Shown piece after piece: positions 21,518-32,879 of a stretch of 64,000 bases of DNA (within the stretch, counting starts at the first letter, position 1; every line of letters begins with the position of its first letter). The notes under the pieces are model-generated. The model had not been told where the DNA came from and searched no databases. It saw only the letters and a program-made list of their open reading frames with translations. The translations under genes and the position numbers were made by a program. Source of the stretch: Talinum fruticosum (Eukaryota; Streptophyta; Magnoliopsida; Caryophyllales; Talinaceae); NCBI GenBank assembly GCA_021018815.1, contig JAITYX010000009.1:6822501-6886500 (forward strand), written 5' to 3'.

Positions 21518-22995
21518 TGAAGACTCGGATCTTAACTTTAAGTATTTTATAAAATACTCAGGTATAAACTTCTATCTCTCTTAATTTTTTGTTGGAAGTC
21601 ATTCTGAGCTACATAGAAACTCATATCTAAGTTTTCGTCACCGTTCCGAGAGACTCGGATACCACTTTATTTTATGTCTTCTCTACCGAGGTATTCTGAC
21701 ATACTCAAAATCTACTCGGAACCATCGCATGATCAAATAATTCTCTTCAAGCACTTTATCTTAGTACTGACTCGTGCTTGCTAAGGTAAAATGAATTACA
21801 GCGTTAATTCACTCTTTTAAGTTAGTTTATTTTCTTAGAGAATTATTTAATAGATTAAGTTCACTCACTTTAATGTTCTATTCTTTTAGCTCGATCATCC
21901 TTAGAATTGACTCAAATGAAATTTGATTATATTGAATAGTAGACTCAAAGAATTCCATTCTTCTAGACCTAAGATAATTAAGCTCTTAATTATTATAATT
22001 AAATTATTATCTTTGCCTAATCTTCGACCAAAGTTTTTATATGTTGAGAATCAATGTGATTTGCTTTTGTCGGTTATTCAAACAAGGCTAATCTACTTTT
22101 TGAATCTCAAAAGCAATCGGCTTCTAGCCATTAAACATCAGCGAGCGCTTTAGCCAATTATGGATAGCACTCGGACACCATGTCGTGGTCGTCTATTTCC
22201 AAAACTAGAAAACATCAATGTCAAGCTCAATGGTGGTTTTCATCTTGCTTTTCCGACAACACCGGTTGATTGGAACATCTTTTAGAGCAAATAGTCGTTG
22301 CCCAACGTTCACACTCCAAAGGATCTTTTCTAAGTGACTCAAAAAAGCATGTACAACCGCTAGTAATGACTTCGATCCGGAAATCGACTCAACGGCTACT
22401 CGCTTGGTCATCTATAAATAGAAGCCACTTCACAAGACTTGAGGATTGCTGCATTTATTAATTAATACATTGCCTAATTCTCTTAGTGCATTACTCACTC
22501 AATCTTCTACTTTGAACTCGGAGTCTATATTTAATATTTTCTGAGTTGTAAAGAAAGTCTTATAATCATTTACATTCTTCACTTACTTTCTTTGTAAGTC
22601 CCTTAACTGAGCTGTAAGGGTTAAGTCAGCTCGGTTGTCCCCGATTGTAAAGGTTACCACAAGTAAGAAGTACTAGATCGGATCGGGGAACTTCGAGTCT
22701 AGGAAAATATTATAAGGAATTGTGTAAGGGAGAACTTCGGTAGAGTCAGCCCTTTGTATTTTGAGGATTCAAAATAGTGCATTTGACTTAGTGCTTGGAT
22801 TAGCAATGTCCGTGGTTTTCTCGCCCTAGGAGGGTTTCAACGTATTTCTAAGTGTTTGCATTTTTAGTCCAATCTAGACCGAGACTCAACTGTTGATCTC
22901 TTTCTTAGCAAAAATTATCTAAGTTCTTTTAAATTTCCTCATCACCCTATTCACTCCCTTTTAGGGTGACTTAAACTCTCCAAAAGCAAACCTTC
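21518..22995 (+). repeat. SV-2 3' LTR
   Basis: 1,478 bp, starts TGAAGACTCGGATC and ends ACCTTC, lacking the final A, directly before the GAGTC target duplication. TATA box at 22413. Confidence 0.9.
22413..22421 (+). promoter_or_regulatory. TATA box, SV-2 3' LTR
   Basis: TATAAATAG in the conserved context, with AACGGCTA about 20 bp upstream. Confidence 0.6.
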
Positions 22996-23387
22996 GAGTC
23001 TCAAGAGTTGGTTTTCAAACCCACTCAAGGTCAAAAAACCTTGATTTATTGCTTGGTTCTCGGTATGTCTCATTTCGTAAAGAAGGACATGGATATAAGC
23101 TGAAGAGGAAGTAAATCCTATAAAAATCTTTTCAAAACTAATTCCAAAACTATCAAGTTCAAGAAGGCTGAGCATGGTCCCATTCATTTAAAAAGAAAAG
23201 GGATCGAGCCGAGATAAGTCCTTATGAAAAAGCCTTCTCAACTTGTTTACAAAAAGAGAGGCTTTCAAACGAAAGAGACACAGAGTCGGTTCTCAAGAAA
23301 GAAGACTCAAAATCACACCAAACCTAAAATCATTCAAATCTAGGTTCCCAAAAGTTCTCTTTCTCATAAAAGGACCATAAAGACTCG
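22996..23387 (+). pseudogene. SV-host gag, middle piece
   Basis: Resumes the gag reading where it broke at 13482: ESQELVF-type sequence, then the C-terminal linker (KKAEHGPIHL, KRGFQTKETQS at about 23255-23290, QNLKSFKSRFPK). It ends in AAAGGACCA at 23387, where SV-3 is inserted. It matches 8905-9300 in SV-1 and 26310-26700 in SV-3, showing it belongs to the interrupted host and not to SV-2 or SV-3. Confidence 0.85.
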
Positions 23388-24259
23388 GACTTTGCATGTC
23401 TATCATTCCGAGTACTACCAAAGAATCGAGGCACAAACTTCATCTACTCTAAGTTTTGATAACAAGTCATTCGAGTACTCTAGAAAACTGTTCCGAGTGG
23501 TATAGAAACTTTTCCGAGTGTTACGGATACTATTGCATATGTTTTAATTCGTTTCTAACCGACTCGGAAAGTATACTCTTGCCCATCAATTCACATTGAT
23601 GGTTCTAAGTCACTCGGACAACACTCGGACTTATCGCATGTTCAAACAATCTCACTAACACATTCAAACTCAGGTCCGACTTCTTATTCTAAGTTTAAGT
23701 GAATTACAGCGCTAATTCAACTCTCTAAGTCAGCATGGTTTGTTTGAACTATATTTGTCTAGATTAAGCACTCATACTACGATATACTCTGTCTAACATG
23801 ATATTTGTTCGGACTGAACTCACATGGAATTTGAGTATAATGGATATAAGACTCGGAAAATTCCATTCTTCTCTGACTCAAATAATTATGCACTTAATTA
23901 TCTTAATTAAATTATTATCTATGTCTAATCTTAGACCAAAGTATTTTATACTTTGAGAACCAAAATTGGTTTGCTTTTGAAGGTTATCTCGAACGTGGTT
24001 ATCCTACTTTTGAATTACAAAAGTAATCGGCTTCAAGATGTCAAATTGTCAGCAGACAAGGCTTTTTCTACTTCGAACAAGATCCAAAGATCGTGTCGGG
24101 GTTATCTATTTCCAAAACTAGAAATATTCAAGGCTAAGCTAAACGGTGGTTTCCACCTTACTTTTAAGACACTACCAGTGGATTGGAACATCCTAAGGAG
24201 TCAAGAGCCATTGCACAACGTTCACATCTCAACAGATCTTTTCCGAGTGGCTTAGAAGA

Positions 24260-24273
24260 ACCGTTACAACGGT
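24260..24273 (+). promoter_or_regulatory. ACCGTT/AACGGT palindrome in U3
   Basis: A 14-bp element, ACCGTT-AC-AACGGT, about 55 bp upstream of the TATA position. Other LTRs keep one arm (ACCGTT in SV-1 and 3' LTR of SV-3; AACGG in SV-2 and SV-4). Likely a MYB-type site; inference. Confidence 0.5.
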
Positions 24274-24328
24274 CACGAGAGGACTCCTATTCAAAAGATA
24301 GTCACAGTGGCTAATCTATTTGGTCATC

Positions 24329-24337
24329 TATGAATAG
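24329..24337 (+). promoter_or_regulatory. Mutated TATA box, SV-3 5' LTR
   Basis: TATGAATAG in the place of TATAAATAG, in otherwise conserved context. The 3' LTR of the same element (33829) keeps the consensus, so the change arose after insertion or was not copied. Confidence 0.65.
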
Positions 24338-24914
24338 AAGCCACTTCACGAGACTTGAAAATTGCTTGAACCCCTTGCTCAAATTATATCTCTCTGTATA
24401 ACACTCACTCAATCTTTCTCTTACAACTCCGAGTCCGTACTTAACACTTTTCTAAGTTGTAAAGTCTTATAATAAGTCACAAAACTTTCTTTCTTACTTT
24501 CGAGTAAGGTCCCTCGATTGAGTCTGTAAGGGTTAATTCAGCTCGGTTGTCCCTAGTCTGTAAAGGTTATCTCGGTTAGGAAGTAGTAGATCGAGATAAG
24601 GGAACTTTTGAGTCTAGGAAAACTTTGTAAAGAATTGTCTATGGGAGCAATTCCGGTTGAGTTAGTCTACTGTATTTTGTGGATTCAAAATAGTGGATTT
24701 GACTTGGTGCTTAGATTAGCACTGGCCGTAGTTTTCTGCCCCAGGAGTGTTTCCACATAATTCTGAGTTCACTCTTTTCCGAGCCCAATCTAGACTCCGA
24801 CTGACCTTAAAGCTTATTTTAAACTTTAACCCACCATTAATTGTTTAAATTTCCTCATCACCTTATTCATCCCCCTCTAGGGTTACTAAGACTCTCCCAG
24901 AGCAAACTTTTAAT

Positions 24915-24926
24915 TGGTATCGAGCC
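24915..24926 (+). other. SV-3 primer-binding site
   Basis: TGGTATCGAGCC: the initiator-Met-tRNA complement TGGTATCAGAGCC minus one A. Confidence 0.8.
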
Positions 24927-24971
24927 TAGCCTTTCAGAAAGGATCTAACCATCCAAAGGTTTAAAGATCAA

Positions 24972-26720
24972 GTGGCTCGGAAAAATGGAGAGTTCGATGA
25001 AGGAAGATCTTCCAACAGACCAACAAAGTTTAAAGGATCAAATTTCGTACACTTGGAAGAAGCTCGTGGAATGCTTTCTGTTGGATCACGATGAAGATGT
25101 ATGGAACATCATACAAGAAGGTAATTACATTCCAATAAAGATGGATGAAACAAGACTCGTGCGTAAAGCAAAGATCGAGTACACCACCGAAGAGGCGAAA
25201 AGTTCAAAAAAACTTTAAAGCAATGAACATTCCGATGTGCGCCATCAGCTCGGAAGAATACAATAGAGTGTCGACTTGTGACACAGCAAAAGAAGTGTGG
25301 GACACTCTTGTCAACACATATGAAGGCACCAGCCAAGTTAAACAAGCGAAGATAAGCCAATATCTTCAAAAATATGAGCTGTTCAAGATGGAGCCGAAGA
25401 AAACATCACTCGGATGTTCATCCATTTCACCGAGATTACTAATAATCTCAAATCTTTGGGTAGAAAGATTTCCCATGAGGAAATGTGCGGAAAGATTCTA
25501 AGAAGCCTACCCAAGAGAAGATGGGGTCCAAAAGTAATCACAATCAAGGAAGCTCGGAACCTCTCTCTATTAAAGCCGGACGAACTCATTGGGAAGCTAC
25601 TCACTCATGAGATCCATCTCGGAAGAGGAGGACGCCGAGGTCGGCATTAAAAAGAATATTGCACTCGAAGGCCTCGAAAGCGAGAGAACAAAATCCGAGC
25701 TCTTCGAGTCGGAAGAAGATCCCATGGCACTTATCGCTCGAGGCTTCAAAAAATGATGAAGCACAAGAGATGGGAGAAAAGGCCAAGAGAAGAGTTCTAC
25801 AAGAAGGATAGAAAAGGTAAACACTCTGCCCCTTCAAAATTATCTTTAACTAAGAACTCGGTCTGTTTTGAATGTGGCAGCAAAGATCATATAGTCAAAG
25901 AATGTATAAGAAGAAAAAGAGACAAAAAGAAGAAGGCTATGATGGCCACATGGAGTGATGAAGATTCATCGAAGACGATTCAAAGTGTCCGATGGCACTA
26001 TCGGACTCAAAAGCTGAATCCGAGTCAAATTTTGATCACTCGGACAATAAGGAAACGAATCCTCGGGAGGTAATTGATTATTTCCTCAAGTTCTCCAAAG
26101 TTGATTTAGCTAAATATATTTATACTTTGAAAGAGAAGTCCAATTTTAATTCTTCCGAATATAAAGAACAACTTGAGTCTATCACTTCGAGAGCATCTCT
26201 TTGAAAAATGAATTAGAAAAACCGAGACTTACTCTAAGAGAACCCAAGACTATTGCTCAAGCTAATGAGACTCGATCCGAGTCACTCGAAGAGAAAATGA
26301 GCAACTGAACCAAAAGCTCAATGAGTCTCAAGAACTTGTTTTGAAGTTTACTCAAGGTCGGAAAAACCTTGACATGGTCTTAGGGTCTCAATGTGTCTCC
26401 TTTAGAAAAGAGGACTTGGTTTTAACAAGGAGAAGGAATCTAACTCCTACTGAGAGCTTTTCAAAATGATTCCAGAACCGTGAAGTTCGAAAGACTGAGC
26501 ACTATCCCATTCATAAGAATGAAAAGAGGACTGAGCCCGGACCAACTTATAAGAAAAAACTTCTCCACCGGTTTATAAAGAGAAGACTTTCAAAAGAAAG
26601 AGACACGGACTCGGTTCTCAAAAGGAAGACTTAGAATCGGACCAAACCCAAAGTTATTCAAATCTGGGTTCCCAAGAGTCTTCTTCCTAAGAAAAGGACC
26701 ATAGTAAGGGCGAGTTACTG
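24972..26720 (+). pseudogene. SV-3 gag
   Basis: The start codon is GTG (24972) where SV-1, SV-2 and SV-4 have ATG. Capsid region: WKKLVECFLLDHDEDVWNII (about 25050-25110), KAKIEYTTEEA (25168-25200), KEVWDTLVNTYEGTSQVKQA (25292-25351), NNLKSLGRKISHEEMCGKI (about 25440-25497), LPKRRWGPKV. The zinc knuckle at about 25861-25905 is intact (CFECGSKDHIVKEC), the only fully intact one among the copia copies. Then a Lys/Arg-rich helix, an acidic patch, the EYKEQLESI helix (26156-26185) and the linker to protease. Several single-base frameshifts. Confidence 0.88.
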
Positions 26721-26723
26721 GGT

Positions 26724-27060
26724 TTGTTAAAGGAAGTGAAAAGGGTTAGTTTGTTTCGACTTGCAGGTAGCTTAGAAAAGGACAAAAGGACATTGGTACT
26801 GGACGGTGGATGCTCACGCCACAAGTCGGGAGGCTCAAGACTCTTTTCCGAGTTAGAAGATTACAAGGGAGGCAAAGTCACTTTTGGGGATGATAGCAAG
26901 GGGAAGATAGTTGGGATAGGCAAGATTAGAAAAGGAGACAATCTAGTCAGCCCAGTCTACCTTGTTAAGGGATTGAAGTACAATCTACTTAGCATTTCTC
27001 AATTGTGTGATAAAGGTCAAGAGGTAAGATTCACTCCGACTAAATGCTATATTTCTGATG
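26724..27060 (+). pseudogene. SV-3 protease, DSG changed to DGG
   Basis: Copia aspartic protease in an open stretch continuing into integrase (26724-27530). Active site LDGGCSRHKSG at about 26799-26831: the catalytic Asp is present but the following Ser codon is Gly (26805-26807). Then LFSELEDYKGGKVTFGDDS and GLKYNLLSISQLCDKGQEVR (about 26970-27030), both as in SV-4. The Ser change would probably weaken or abolish activity; that is inference from the D-S/T-G rule of the family. Confidence 0.85.
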
Positions 27061-28250
27061 AAATTAACAAGGAGACTAAGTTCTTAGGTAAGAGATTAGG
27101 TAATACTTACACTATTCCTCTCTTTAACCCAAGTCAGAATTTATCTTGTTTAAAAGCATCTCTACATGATGATTCTTGGACATGGCATCGCAGACTAGGT
27201 CATGTTAGCATGCACACCATTAAGAAGCTTGCATCTCATGGTTTAGTCGGAGGATTGCCTAACTATGCATTTAAAAAGATAAAATTTGTGAAGCATGCAC
27301 AAAAGGGAAACAAGTCAAATCATCTTTCAAATCTCTCAAAAGTGTTTCCACATCCAAAGTGCCTGAATTGTTGTATATGGACTTATGTGGTGAAATCCCT
27401 ATCACGAGTCTCAAAGGTAAATCATATGTGCTTACGATTGTTGATGAGTACTCACGATTTACCTGGGTTTGTTTTCTTAAGCACAAAAATGAAGCTTTCA
27501 AAGATTTCAATAAGCTCGAAGGAAAATTGAAGTTGAGTCTCGGACTCATATCGGAAGAATTCGGATCGGCCATGGAAGAGTGTTCGATTACTCGGAATTT
27601 GCAGAGTTCTATGATAAGAATGGTATCTCTCATAACTTCTCAGCACTAAGAACTCCTCAACAAAATTGAGTAGTAGAGAGAAAAAACTGAACTCTTGAAA
27701 AAATAGGAAGGACAATGATGATTAAACATGATCTACCTTACTATTTACAGGTCGAGTCGATCAACATGGCTAATCGCACTTTGAACAGATGCCTCATCAA
27801 ACCCATTCTGAAGAAAACTCCATATGAGCTCTACAAAGGGAAGAAACCCAACATTTCATACATCAAACCCTTTGAATGTAAGTGCTATGTTCACAACAAT
27901 GGTAAGGATCACCTGACCAAGTTTGATGCTCGGTCGGATGAAGGTATTTTTCTTGGTTATTCATCTCATAGTAAAGCATATCAATAAAAGAACTAAAAAA
28001 GTGGAAGAAAGTATCCACGTTGTTTTTTATGAGATTGATCAGGGAAAACCAAGTGATTCAACATTTTCGATTTGAAGCTAAGTCGAGATGATGATCATAC
28101 TGAAGATGACCTTAGAAAGAGTCAAGGAAAAGTCACTTAGAATGAGGCAACTCGGAACACCATGACTCGGAATGAACCGACTCAAGAGCCGACTTAGAAT
28201 GCTGAAGGTCAACCAAATGGGCAAGCTCAATCAGAATAGACCTCTGAAGA
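27061..28250 (+). pseudogene. SV-3 integrase
   Basis: Zinc region TWHRRLGHVSMHTIKKLASH (about 27180-27240) keeps both His. A frameshift near 27275 hides the Cys pair. The core follows in frame at 27359: LLYMDLCGEI (first catalytic Asp), VLTIVDEYSRFTWVCFLKHK, then a degraded DHGRE region (about 27570), and the Glu-bearing NGVVERKN segment is broken by a stop (27660-27690). C-terminal part: ILKKTPYELYKGKKP (27808), KCYVHNNGKDHLTKFDARSD, KVEESIHVV. The polar linker then runs to the RT. Confidence 0.85.
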
Positions 28251-29310
28251 TCAACCAATTCAACCTACAAATCTGGTGAACCGGAGAAAAGGTAGAACTT
28301 TCAAATATGCATCGAGCCTTCCACTCGAAAATATCATGTCCGACATCAACAATGGGGTAAGAACTCGTTCCTCTCTACAAAATCTATGTGCATTCACTTC
28401 ATTCATATCATTAACTCGAACCCGAAACGCACTAGAAGCCTTAAATGAACCTGAATGGGTAGAGGCCATGCAAGAGGAACTCAATTAATTTGAAAGAAAC
28501 CAAGTCCTGACTTTGACCAAACGACCTTTTAACCACCCGATCCACAGGAACCAAATGGGTTTTTAAGAACAAACTGGATGAAGGTGGGTTGGTAGTCGAA
28601 ACAAGGCTAGACTTGTGGCTTAAGGTTACAATCAAGAAGAAGGGAATTGATTGTGGGGAAACCTTTGCAACGATGGCTAGGATTGAAGCTATTAGAATCC
28701 TATTAGCATTTACATCAAGCATGAATATCAAACTGTATCAAATGGATGTTAAATATGCTTTCCTTAATGGCTTTGTTAAAGAGGAAGTCTATGTTGAGCA
28801 ACCCCTGGATTTGAAAACTCGGAATTTCCAAATCATGTTTTCATGTTGCAAAAAGCTCTTTATGGTCTTAAACAAGCTCCCGGAGCTTGGTATGAAAGAC
28901 TGGGCAATTTCTTGGTTGAAAATGATTTTAGAAGAGGTTAGATTGACAAGACTATTTTTATAAAAACCAAGGGGAAAGACTATCTTATTGTTCATATCTA
29001 TGTTGATGACATAATATTTAGAGCTACTAATGAAAATCTCTATCGAGATTTTTCTAAGTTAATGAGACAGGAATTCTAAGTGAGCATGATGGGAGAACTC
29101 AATTTCTTCCTTGGTCTACAAATCAACCAAGACAAAGATGTCATCTATGTCCATCAATCCAAGTATATCAAGGAACTTCTAAAGAAGTACAAACTTCAAG
29201 ATGCAAAGCATGCAGCAACACCTATGAGCGAGCAGCACAAAACTAGACTCGGACTGAAAAAGGTAAAGCGAGTAGATCGAAACTCTATCAAGGAATGATT
29301 GGATCACTGT
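28251..29310 (+). pseudogene. SV-3 reverse transcriptase
   Basis: Copia RT from the pre-RT block ENIMSDINNGVRTRSSLQNL (28330-28390) and EALNEPEWVEAMQEELN, through GIDCGETFATMARIEAIRIL (about 28645-28700) and MDVKYAFLNGFVKEEVYVEQ (28742-28800), KLFMVLNKLPELG in a shifted frame, to the catalytic YVDD at 28999-29010 (HIYVDDIIFRATNENL) and GELNFFLGLQINQDKDVIYV (29092-29150). The catalytic residues are present but at least three frame changes and a stop (ATT TAA at about 28485) separate them. Confidence 0.88.
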
Positions 29311-29942
29311 TGTATCTTACTTCCAATAGGCCGGACATAATGTTTAGTGTATTTACGTGTGCAAGATTTTAACCTAATCCAAAAGCATCACATCTCACTT
29401 GTTGTGAAGAGAATTTTCAGATATCTTGAAGGGACTCGGAATCTAGGTCTATGGTACTCAAGAGACTCGAACCGACTCTCACTAGATACTCGGATGCTGA
29501 CTATGCTGGATATAAAGTTGATAGAAAGAGCACCTCGGGAGCATGCCGGTTTCGTGTCAATCCCTTATATCTTGGCACTCAAAGAAGCGAGAACTTAGTA
29601 GCTCTATCAACTGCTGAAGCTGAGTATATTGTAGCTAGAGCATGCTGTGCTCGGATTCTAGGGATGAAGCAACACTTGAGAGATCTTGGACTAACATTCA
29701 AATTAATTCCAATCAAGTGTGACAATCAAAGTGCAATCGGCATTACTAAGAATCCAGATTCAGCACTCAAAGACAAAGCATATTGAGGTCATATATCATT
29801 TTCTAAGAGACCATTCTGAAAAAGGTGATATTGAACTTGAATTCATTCCTACCAAACTTCAATTAGCCGATACTTTACTAAGTCACTTAGTGAGGATCGG
29901 TTTCGCTTTATTAGGAATGAACTTGGTATGATCAATGCATGA
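29311..29942 (+). pseudogene. SV-3 RNaseH domain
   Basis: Runs from GSLLYLTSNRPDIMFSV through RIFRYLEGTRNLGLWYS to the catalytic part in the frame of 29451: RYSDADYAGYKVDRKSTSG, LVALSTAEAEYIVARACCAR (catalytic Glu region) and IKCDNQSAIGITKNP (Asp). The C-terminus LGMINA and stop at 29940-29942 match SV-2. This is the best-kept RNaseH of the copia copies. Confidence 0.88.
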
Positions 29943-30607
29943 TTATGTGCTTTTCTAAGTGAGATTACTTTGCATGATTATGTGTTAAATATCTCTTTTA
30001 CGTGCTTTCATAACAATTAGTTTAGTTGACCCAGTGAAGCCGAGCTATGAGTTATCGCTTGCTTGCGGTTTACGAGTCACTCGTAAATCTTATTGAGTCG
30101 GACTCAGTTTTGAGGAAAATGACATCAAACTTCGAAATCATCTCTAGATTAGTGGAGAATTTCATAAATCTCTTTTCAAAATATATCTTTTTTCTCTCTC
30201 TCTCTCGCGTATCAATCGGAGAACTAGCCGTTAGAAGACAAACACCGGAATTCCGATCGTTGGAGAGCATAACGATCACACTGGTCTAAGGCAACCGTTG
30301 GAGAGTTAAGACAGAATGATTATCGAAGGATAATTCTTTCTCTATAAATAGCATCCTTTTCCTTCATTTCGCTACTTTACTATCTACTCACTCACTCTCT
30401 CGTATACTACCTCACAAGCAAGTTCGGTGTTCTTGAAGCGCAAATCATCTCTCTCAAGCAAAGCAAGAAACATCTCAAGTAAGCACTGACTGACTCTTAG
30501 CTCTCTCTTCTCTCTTATATTCTTTTACAATCCCCTCTCTCTCTCTCTTCGAGCTATTTTCTCTCTCTCAAAGTTCATCTCCTCTCTTCTCAAAAAACTC
30601 CACAACT
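29943..30607 (+). promoter_or_regulatory. Inter-ORF region with own TATA box (SV-3)
   Basis: Spacer between pol and extra ORF. It contains a CCGTTAG at 30228, an ACCGTTGGA at 30294 whose reverse complement TCCAACGGTT (30293-30302) fits the plant MSA consensus YCYAACGGYY exactly, and TATAAATAG at 30343-30351, 265 bp before the ORF start. A CT-rich leader follows, with a possible splice donor (CAAGTAAGC at about 30477-30485). SV-2 has the same layout, with TATTTATAG. It looks like a gene promoter lying inside the element. Confidence 0.5.
30343..30351 (+). promoter_or_regulatory. TATA box upstream of the extra ORF
   Basis: TATAAATAG followed by CATCC, after a pyrimidine-rich stretch; distinct from the LTR TATA boxes, which are followed by AAGCC. 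Confidence 0.5.
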
Positions 30608-32164
30608 ATGCTTTGAAAAGGGGTTCTCACCCGGACTTTCTTGGTTCCGTAACCAAGAAGTCCCATACTAAAAGCCAACAGGGTCCTTCCAACCCCTCTA
30701 AAGTTCTTGTCACCCAACATCCGACTTTGGATGAAAAATTCTTCCCAACCACAAAATTTTCATGGTTGAATCATATCAAAATCACGAGGGTTTACAATTT
30801 CCTCTATTTTAGCGAGTTCATCTACCTAGAACTCGTTTATGAGTTCTACTCAAACCTTTCTAGCTCGAGGGTATCCTCACCTCCAGAATTCAAGATGTCG
30901 TTGATCGCATCAACGTCTCTCTCCTCCATCGTCTATTCAAAGTATCATCTCTTTTCCTCAACAGCAACCCTATTCCTTTCAATGAGGTTGCTGATGAATT
31001 CTTCAAGAAATATGCAAAATAAATCCCGAGTCACGCAAAAACTTCTAAGTGACTCGGATGAAATCGGAAGCCCGTTTTCTTTGTTTCCTGTTGATGAGAA
31101 CTTTCTTCTCTTAGCATTCCACCAAAGAGAATCCAAACTCTAAAATTCTCAAAGCTCTCGTTGACATTGTTGAGGGCTACAAAGTAGACCTCTTCCCAAC
31201 TATCATTAAGCGGATGGCCGCTGTGCCAATGCGGACAAAGAAATCCACCCTTCTTCCTTTTGGGGCTCTTCTCGGTTTTATCTTCAAACAATTCAAAGTT
31301 CCTCTCCCCTCATATCCTAACGCGGTTTCGAGGAAAGTTCCTCTCCCCTCGGATCCTAACGCGGTTTCGAGGCTGCCATAATAGTTGGCGAGAAAAGAAC
31401 TTCTTGGGTATGGATACCGGGAGACCCAACCGGGTGTGTGGGTCCATAGCTCGGAACCGAGGCAACCTTCTCCTTTGCCTCGGACTCATATTCGGACTCG
31501 GAGTCCTCTCTCTCTCTACCTCCTCCACCTGGTGGTGCCTCCACCTCAGGCCCTCCTCCTCAAGCAACTCTAGCTTTGTCTACCATCAAGGACACTCTCC
31601 GGTCATTCGAGACTGTCCTTTAGTCTATGATCATAAACCAAAAGACGCCGAGTCTCAAATCCAAGAGCAACAAGACGTGCTCCTTGAAATGAAGGCATTG
31701 GTTAAGGAGCAAAAGGAGTTGATTGAGCTCCTCCAAGAAAGGCGCTTCAAAGCAGCTCGGGACCCGAGTCACCTCGGACACATCAAAAGAGTCCTCGAGC
31801 CCGCCAAATCTCCTTCCGGAGAGGCGAAGAAGAAGAAGAAGAAGAGGAAGTTGCGGCTGAGGCAGCCCCTTCGAGGAGAAGGAGGAAGAGGAGAAGGAAG
31901 AAGAAGAGAAAAAGGAAGAAGGAGCGAGAAAAGAAGAAGGCGAGGGACAATGTGCTCCCGCCTTCCAACCGGGACCGATAAGCTCGGACAGTGAGTCCGA
32001 GTGAGTCGAAGACCTCGCCGACAAAGATCGGTCGAGTAGCGATCGAGTCCGAGCAAGCACCTCCCTCCATCGAGTTCCAAAAGGATGAACCTCCGGAAGA
32101 CCTCGTTCGGGTCGGCCTCTCGAACCGAGCCCATACCGGAGCTCCCTGTGCTGCTCCCGCCTAA
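30608..32164 (+). pseudogene. Extra ORF after pol in SV-3 (env position)
   Basis: Second copy of the ORF described at 19590. ATG at 30608 is followed at once by a frame change. The frame from 30613 reads KRGSHPDFLGSVTKK, then TTKFSWLNHIKITRVYNFLY, EFIYLELVYEFYSNLSS (about 30808-30860). Another frame holds GYKVDLFPTIIKRMA (about 31172-31215) and LPFGALLGFIFKQFKVPLP (31252-31310). A 13-residue tandem repeat follows, then a Pro/Ser-rich part, the coiled-coil-like LEMKALVKEQKELIELLQER (31685-31742), Glu/Lys runs, and a stop at 32162-32164. Both copies share this architecture, so it belongs to the family and is not a chance capture by one copy. Confidence 0.72.
31295..31372 (+). repeat. 39-bp tandem duplication in the extra ORF
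   Basis: Two units, 31295-31333 and 31334-31372, differing only at TCATATCC versus TCGGATCC. Each encodes 13 residues (KVPLPSYPNAVSR and KVPLPSDPNAVSR) in the coding frame. SV-2 has a single unit here (EITLPSDPTPVS). Confidence 0.95.
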
Positions 32165-32866
<702 letters not shown>

Positions 32867-32879
32867 AAAAGGGCAAGAT
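32867..32879 (+). other. SV-3 polypurine tract
   Basis: AAAAGGGCAAGAT directly before the TGAAGACTC LTR start, in the same CATCAAAAGGG context as SV-2. Confidence 0.8.

Larger units (their letters stand above)
13483..22995 (+). mobile_element. SV-2, nested Sirevirus-type copia, both LTRs
   Basis: A 9,513 bp element with LTRs of 1,483 and 1,478 bp and identical GAGTC on both sides (13478-13482; 22996-23000). The flanking gag reads smoothly across the insertion when it is removed. Order: LTR, primer site, gag (internally deleted), PR, INT, RT, RNaseH, extra ORF, polypurine tract, LTR. Both LTRs belong to one subfamily (GATCTTAACTTTAAGTATTT near the start), distinct from that of SV-3. Confidence 0.9.
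23388..24912 (+). repeat. SV-3 5' LTR
   Basis: 1,525 bp. Both ends are mutated: TAAAGACTC instead of TGAAGACTC at the left and CTTTTA instead of CTTTCA at the right. The TATA box is also changed (24329). The U3 keeps a perfect palindrome ACCGTTACAACGGT at 24260-24273. Confidence 0.9.

Noticed and set aside
27266..27290. Programmed frameshift in integrase
   Set aside because: The break differs from copy to copy and other copies read through, so it is mutation or error.
31260..31994. 244-codon plus-strand ORF, longest but one in the window
   Set aside because: Only its first ~45 codons follow the extra-ORF frame in part; most is a shifted frame over a Pro/Ser- and Glu/Lys-rich region (GLGVLSLSTSSTWWCL and GGRGEGRRREKG types), so length reflects composition.
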